Shown one piece after another: positions 58,669-64,000 of a stretch of DNA of 64,000 nucleotides. Source of the DNA: Falciphora oryzae (Eukaryota > Ascomycota > Sordariomycetes > Magnaporthales > Magnaporthaceae); NCBI GenBank assembly GCA_000733355.1, contig JNVV01000023.1:374300-438299 (forward strand), in the 5' to 3' direction. A program made the position numbers and the translations under genes. A model generated the notes under the pieces. That model was not told the origin of the DNA. It did no database searches and saw only the letters and a program-made list of their open reading frames with translations. How positions within the stretch are numbered: the first letter of the stretch is position 1; each line of letters begins with the position of its first letter.

Positions 58669-60532
58669 AGTCAAGACCCCTGTTTTGCGCCACCCCCCAC
58701 TTCCGGCCACCCCAATTCTCAACACCATGCATCCAACACGCCAATTTCATTCCGCAATTGTGATCTTTCCTAGCCAACTACAATACAATCGGATATATCA
58801 TCCGAATCGTTAAATGCAGGAGATTCTGGTGGATTACTTAACAAATCGCCATCCTCCTGTTGTGCACGCCTAATGTCGCCAATCCGCACAAAGGCTTCGT
58901 TTGGGTCCGGCAACACCTTCTTTCTTTTTAACGGCCGTGCAACCTCCAATTCCGCTTCCAAGCGCCTAGTTTTTTGCTCGCACGTAACTAAAGCGATATC
59001 TTTTTCGTTATAAGCCTTAATAAGCTTTTAGAATAACAAACGGGCCGTCCAGCCGAGCTGGAAGTTGTAGGTAAAGGTGGCCACTTAGGTACGCATTTGG
59101 AGGGTCGTTTTGGGAGTTGCTACAACCATATCAAATGGCATGGAGTATTTGGAATAAGTACTTTAAGCAACCCTTTCGGCCTTTAAAGCATCCTTTGCAG
59201 CTTGGGACGCTTTAGCGTTGCTATTTTTAAAGAGGAGAGGGCTTATAAAAGGCTTATTAATCTTTAGAGGCCACAAACCGGTAGCGGCCTAACCCGCTTT
59301 AATAATACAGGGTATAAGGGCCTCCTCCTTTGCTTTGTAATAGCAATTAAAAAAATAACGTTTTCCTATCACAGTTAACGTGCAAAAAGCTGCAAAAAAG
59401 CCGCTATACCGGCGGTAGGCCTTTTTAACCGTACTAAAAAACTGCTAAATCGAAAGGCTAAAGGACGTAAAAGCTATAAGCGGGTAAATAAACGAGCTAA
59501 ACGTTATTGGATGCGCAAAAGTACATAAAGTCCTTTATTGCGTGGGATCCGTAGCTGTTTAAAACTAAAAGCCGGCGATTTCCGGGGGTAGCCGGTACCG
59601 TATTCGGGAAGAAAATATCCTTAAGCTACTTTACACCCGTTTTATCGTCTGTCCACCCCTTTTATATTGCGTAAAATTTTTAAAGCTTAAATCTTTTTTA
59701 ATTTTCTAAAAGAAACTATTGCTTTTGTACTGATAAACCTTTGAAAATAACGAAGGGGTCGAGCGCTTTTCCGGTGGCTAAAATGCATTCGATAATAGTC
59801 GTCCAACCTCGCGTACCGAAAGCTTTTTTTTGCAACGGCTTGCAGCCTCTAATACCTAAAACAAAGCCGTTAGATCCGAAGCCTTCCATAAGCCCGCACT
59901 CGTCGAAATTATATCTGTTTTCTAGCTTAATAGCCTTAACGGCAGGCACTTCCAAACGAGGCCACTACACCCGGATTACTTCCGTTAAGGCGCCGTTAAC
60001 GCGTGCGTTTTTTATGCGCCGGGCTCTCTAGGTTTTAAAAATCGGGTATCTGGCTAAAAAACGAGCCACCCAACGCTTCCCAAAGGCTTAAGGGTCGCCG
60101 CCTTATTCGAGGATACGGCTAGCGATATAGCGCAACTCTCCGTAGGTCGGAAGGTACCCTAAAGCGATCTGAACGAGCACCCAATCAGCTAAAAAAAGCT
60201 CTTGGGAAAGGTCAACGCGTTAACGGTGCGCTTGTGCACGGCAGGAGGGCAAACCGCCTCCAATCCGGCGCCGGAAGGTAGACTTCGGGATACCCCATGT
60301 TTTCGAAGCCGACTTAACAGAAGCGCCGGCACGCACGCCCTCGAGGGCGCACGCGATCTCCGTTTCCGTATATTGCTTCATAAAGGGTCCAGCATCAAAA
60401 TGCACTAAAAAAGAGGTCAAAGGATCAATTGCTCGTTAAATGGCGACGCGTTGAAGTTGACGCGTTGAAAATCGAGTGGTTGGAATTGGGGTGGCCGGAA
60501 GTGGGGGGTGGCGCAAAACAGGGGTCTTGACT
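58669..60532 (-). mobile_element. Fot1/pogo-like DNA transposon, perfect 50-bp TIRs
   Basis: 1,864-bp element bounded by 50-bp terminal inverted repeats that are identical (58669-58718 and 60483-60532; outer end AGTCAAGACCCCTGTTTTGC) and flanked by TA on both sides (58667-58668, 60533-60534), the target duplication of the Tc1/mariner superfamily. Size, TIR length and internal transposase on the minus strand match the Fot1/pogo group. The inner sequence is AT-rich with several stops, consistent with repeat-induced point mutation, whereas the TIRs are intact. Confidence 0.9.
58770..60381 (-). pseudogene. decayed pogo/Fot1-type transposase
   Basis: Read on the minus strand from ATG 60381: MKQYTETEIACALEGVRAG with SASKTWGIPKSTFRRRI, the psq/CENP-B-type helix-turn-helix. 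Next comes the DDE catalytic domain: RYNFDECGLMEGF (first Asp), then LLVLNSYGSHA (about 59540-59575) where the second catalytic Asp is replaced by Asn, then PFDLAVFSTVKKAY (third Asp). The C-terminus RPLKRKKVLPDPNEAFVRIG ends at 58770. About 537 codons in all, interrupted by multiple TAA/TAG. Asp-to-Asn and the new stops fit C-to-T type decay. It cannot make active transposase. Confidence 0.85.
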
Positions 60533-60674
60533 TAGCTAAAGTTGCTAAAGTTTTTTTTTAAACCTTATTTTTTACGCTTGCCCTAATTACTAACTCTCTC
60601 GCCCTCTGGTGCTCTGCGTTTTTATTTATTGCTTTTCCTTTCTTGGTAGCTCGTCTTTTTTTTTTTTTTAAATA

Positions 60675-61215
60675 ACGTGGTTCACCACCGAGTCGCGCAA
60701 ACCACCGAATCGCGCATTTTTTATCGCGATACGCGTTTCCCACTTCCAACTTCAATTTTTTAACAACCACAAATAGCATCGATATCAAAAAAAGCTAGGA
60801 TTGTTTTCGCCATGCAGGCAATCTAATTTATTCGTGGACTAAATTTGCGTTTGGCGGTTAAAATTTACGATGTTCCTAAATCCATAATGCGCGACCAACG
60901 CGCCGGCCGACTTGTTTAACGCGATAATAAAACCAATTGTTGCAAATTGATAGAATCTGAAAAGGAGGCGCTTGTTAAATATATATTCGAGTTGGATTTT
61001 CGCGCATTTCCTTCCCGGCCTTTTAGTGTTGAAGATATGGCTAACCGATTGTTCGCCGAACGCGACGCGGGCGCTGTCGGGACCAATTGGGTCGCGAGGT
61101 TCGTTAAGCGCCGCGTAAAGCTTGGTACGCGTTGGATTCGAAAATACGATTACCAAAGGGCCAAATGCGAAAATCCCAAGCTCGTTTTTGCGTGGTTCGA
61201 TTTTATGCGGAATAT
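60675..61215 (+). mobile_element. pogo-like element 1, left part (split by element 2)
   Basis: Begins after a TA at 60673-60674 with ACGTGGTTCACCACCGAGTC, related to the termini of element 2. The transposase remnant starts near 60940 (ESEKEALVKYIFELDFRAFP, DMANRLFAERDAGAVGTNW, KYDYQRAKCENPKLVFAWF) and breaks at 61215-61217, where element 2 is inserted. The same reading resumes right of element 2 at 63202. The ATG has been lost and no right-hand terminal repeat is found. Confidence 0.8.
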
Positions 61216-61217
61216 TA

Positions 61218-63199
61218 ACGTGGTTCACAAGCGAGTGCCACACATAAGCGAATGCCACAATTGACGCGTCCACGCGTTAACCCAACTTTATCCGCGAATA
61301 TTTCCACAACAGATAATGGTAAACAAAAGCGACGAAAGCCGGGTCGTTCTAGCCCTTCGGGCGATCGCATCGAATCCATAATTGAATATCCGGAGCGCTG
61401 CTAAAGTTTACGAAATCGACTTTTCCACTTTCGCCCGGCGGAAGCGCGGCCAACCTGCTTGACGCGATATAATGCCCAAATTACGGAAATTGACAGAATC
61501 CGAAAAGGAGGCGCTTATTAAATACATTTTCGAATTGGATTCCCGCGCATTTTTTCCCCGGCCTTTTGGTATTAAAAATATGGCTAACCGATTGCTGGCC
61601 GAACGTAACGCAGGCGTCGTTGGCAAAAATTGGGTCGCGAATTTCGTTAAACGCCGCGCAAAGTTTGGTACGCGTTAGATTCGAAAGTACGACTACCAAA
61701 GGGCCAAATGCGAAAATCCCAAGCTCGTTTTTGCGTGGTTCGACCTTATACGGAACATTATAGCCAAATATGGCATCCAAAATAACGATATTTATAATTT
61801 CGACGAAACTGGCTTTTTTATGGGCATAATCGCGGCCGTTATAGTTATTATAATATCGGAAAAGCGAAGTAAAATAAAGCTAATCCAATTTGGCAACCGG
61901 GAATGGGCTATAATTATTTAAAGGGTTAACTGTTGCGGTTAAGCGGTTCCTTTTTTTATTATCGTTAAAAGGTAGTACCACTTAGCTAATTGGTATTCGG
62001 AAACCGACCTTCCACGTAATTGGGTTATTGCAATAAGCGCTAATAGGTGGATTACGAACGAGTTCGGTTTAAAATGGATTTAGCATTTTGATAAATATAT
62101 TGCAGCTTATTTTACAGGGTTTTATCGTTTGTTAGTGCTAAACGGACACGAAAGTTACCATTTGACGGATTTCGAGCTTTATTGCTAAAAACATAATATT
62201 ATTACGCTTTGCATGCTTCCGCATTCGTTTTATTTCCTTTAATCGCTTAACGTTAGGTGCTTTAGCCTAATGAAAAAAGCGTACGGTCGATAAATTAAGG
62301 ATTTAATAAGGTCGCACGTTAATTACGTAACTAAGGTCGAATTCCTTTCAGCGTTTAAAGCGGCATTTTTTAATTCCATAACTAAAGAAAATATTTAAAA
62401 AGGCTTCCGAAAGGCTAGCTTTACTTCTTTTAATCCGGATTCGGTTTTGGAAAAGTTGGATATGAGGTTACGGACTCTAACTCCCCCGAGTACGCCTTTA
62501 AACGACCCCGAACTTTGGACCTTTAAAACGCCCCGGACAGCTAAGGAAGCAATTTCGCAATCTGAACACATCAAAACTCAGATTTCCAATTACTAAAGCA
62601 GCTTTCCGATATCTATGCTAGCGGCTATAAACTAGTTTGCGAAAAGGGCTAAGGTAATTATGCATCGGGTTAACCTTTTGGAGGAAAAATGCTCTAAGTT
62701 ACGAAAAGCGAACGAAGTATTAAGCAAACGCCAGAAGGCTAAAAAAAACACGTGTCCGATTTGGAGGGTCATTTATTATCGAAAAGGTACGAAATGTTTT
62801 GGACTAGTAGGAGCTGGATGGATAGTTATAGTAAAAAATGCGCGATTATGGGGTTTAAAAAAAGAGGGCGATAACAACTCGTCGGCGATGTGGCATTTGC
62901 GGCAAAACCGGACACAATGCGCGTGTCACGGGACAAGACCAAGGTTGTACCACGTGCACCACGAAGGCAAAAGAGGAACGTTGTTGTAGCTGGAACTACA
63001 ACCGTGCGAGGTCCTTATCAAGGGATCGCACCGTGACAGCGCGCACTTGTTAGGAAGAAGTAGAAATGTCCGATGTATATAGTTCCGAATAGTTTAAATG
63101 GATTCCTGGCGTTGTTGGGTTGGTATGCGCGTCGATTGACCGGAGGTTGGGTGTGGGTGTGGCATTCGCTTGTGTGTGGCACTCGCTTGTAAACCACGT
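61218..63199 (+). mobile_element. pogo-like element 2, inserted into element 1
   Basis: 1,982 bp with ~42-bp terminal inverted repeats (left starts ACGTGGTTCACAAGCGAGTG; right is its reverse complement with two C/T differences), flanked by TA (61216-61217 and 63200-63201). Removing it and one TA rejoins the transposase frame of element 1 across the junction (N-I-I-A-K-Y-G), which proves nested insertion. The internal region carries a decayed transposase. Confidence 0.9.
61472..63000 (+). pseudogene. decayed transposase of element 2 with C-terminal zinc knuckle
   Basis: From ATG 61472: MPKLRKLTESEKEALIKYIF, MANRLLAERNAGVVGKNWVA (CENP-B-type HTH), KYDYQRAKCENPKLVFAWFD, then the DDE domain: IYNFDETGFFMG-like (first Asp), RLLVLNGHESYHL (second Asp changed to Asn), LNVRCFSLMKKAYGR (third catalytic position also Asn). 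A C-terminal leucine-rich segment (MHRVNLLEEKCSKLRKANEV) follows and, about 62890-62935, a zinc-knuckle-like CGICGKTGHNAR whose last Cys is lost. Many TAA/TAG stops and at least one frame change. Dead copy. Confidence 0.8.
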
Positions 63200-63201
63200 T
63201 A

Positions 63202-63245
63202 TAGCTAAATATGGCATTTTAGATAACGACATTGTTAAAAGAACT
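63202..63245 (+). mobile_element. element 1, continuation after nested insertion
   Basis: TAGCTAAATATGGC... continues the element 1 transposase (A-K-Y-G-I-L-D-N-D-I), then similarity stops near 63245. The rest of element 1, including its right terminal repeat, is missing. Confidence 0.7.
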
Positions 63246-64000
63246 AATGTATTTAGCTAGGTTGGGTGCATAGGCCTAACCTACCTTATATTACCCTTTT
63301 TGGATTATCTACCCTGTATTGTTATAGGGTTGTGCACGGGAATAGCGGGCAGTGCTTATAGCGTGCTTAGGGGTGGCTTACAGCACTTGCAGCACCTACC
63401 GGAAGCCTAAAAGCAGCCTGCAACCCCTGTGGGATGCCTAAGCACCCAAATCAGTCGTTGTGGGTCGCACTGACTCACCTACCCTGCACATCTACCCTGC
63501 ACAGAGTTAATTAGGAGTTAATTTGCACAAGTCAAAATTGGAGAGAGAGAGAGAGTATATTTAACGTCGTTATAATCGGGATCTACCAGTCCCTGCCTCC
63601 CAGGGGGCATACGACGTGCTAGCGCTACCTAAGCTTGACACTAGGCTATATGTTGCTATCGAGGCGGCTAATAAATCAAACCAAAGGGCAAGCCCAAAGC
63701 ACACGAAGTTCGGGCCGCATTCCGGCGCTCCTTGTTAGTGAGCGGGCAATCGGCAAAAGAAGGGGCGAATAAACGCCGGGGCGCTGTGAGCGCTGCTGTT
63801 GGTGGTAGTGAAAGCTGTCGGCCGGCAAAGTGCCGGAAAAGGAGTGAGGCCGGGTGTGGCGGGAGGGATCGCAATAAACCCCCCCTGGGCCCGGCCAAAG
63901 AAAGAAAATTCGGGGGCTGGAGGGCCTGGTTCCAACCCTGTGTACTCCTTGTGTGTTTATCGCGCATCGAAACAAATACGCTGCGCGGCTTGCCAACGTG
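63246..64000. other. unassigned, probably repetitive, right edge
   Basis: Contains short direct repeats (TACCCTGCAC / TACCCTGCAC near 63480-63500), a (GA)n run at 63542-63556 and a frame after it with no recognisable domain. The sequence could be the edge of a further retroelement, but no long terminal repeat, primer-binding site or reverse-transcriptase motif is visible in the window. Confidence 0.35.

Noticed and set aside
63300..63700. Long terminal repeat of a copia-like retroelement
   Set aside because: TGTTATAGGGTTGTGCACGG looked LTR-like, but no second copy, primer-binding site or polymerase motif lies in the window.

Overview
This window is nuclear DNA from a filamentous ascomycete, most likely a Sordariomycete (Pezizomycotina). 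The grounds are short GT-AG introns with CTGAC/CTAAC-type branch sites, GC-rich coding exons beside AT-rich decayed transposons, and fungal-specific families: Clr5-domain protein, PTH11-like rhodopsin-fold protein, GH11 xylanase, NmrA-like protein, YAT-type permease and Srk1/Rck2 kinase. Exon models were made by hand from splice signals and protein continuity; no search was run. Assembly gaps (N) lie at 13950-13991 and 50755-51148.

Layout. 0-15 kb is sparse: a possible degraded secreted protein (2.6-3.6 kb), a seven-helix PTH11-like protein (5.7-7.5 kb), a GATA factor (7.7-8.5 kb, minus), a tentative four-exon small protein (10.0-10.6 kb), a calpain-fold protein whose nucleophile position holds Ser (11.5-13.2 kb), and a 78-residue two-exon protein (14.3-14.6 kb, minus). 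15.8-30 kb is an accessory block: Clr5 protein, ankyrin protein with an apparent 1-base frameshift, GH11 xylanase, two unassigned secreted proteins, an NmrA-like protein and an amino-acid permease. 31.3-34.0 kb carries the Srk1/Rck2-type MAPK-activated kinase, followed by about 5 kb with no convincing gene. 39.5-42.2 kb has weak candidates only. 42.3-51.6 kb is a housekeeping run, all on the minus strand: ARP2, GTP cyclohydrolase II, adenylosuccinate synthetase (with an 8-nt micro-exon) and a proline-rich, probably WW-domain protein interrupted by a gap. 53-58.4 kb holds a broken small membrane-protein gene, a frameshifted PD-(D/E)XK-like nuclease, a membrane-anchored prolyl 4-hydroxylase and an unassigned membrane protein. 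58.7-63.2 kb is a transposon graveyard: a Fot1/pogo-like element with perfect 50-bp terminal inverted repeats, then a second type of pogo-like element into which a relative has inserted at a TA.

How genes relate. No operon or obvious biosynthetic cluster is visible. ARP2 (actin nucleation), GTP cyclohydrolase II (riboflavin) and adenylosuccinate synthetase (AMP) are independent core functions. The xylanase, small secreted proteins, permease and PTH11-like protein fit a plant-substrate or host-surface lifestyle, but that is inference. The most unusual signals are a roughly 100-bp non-coding block shared by two loci 11 kb apart just upstream of small membrane-protein ORFs, the Ser-for-Cys calpain homologue with a duplicated N-terminal motif, and the nested transposons.
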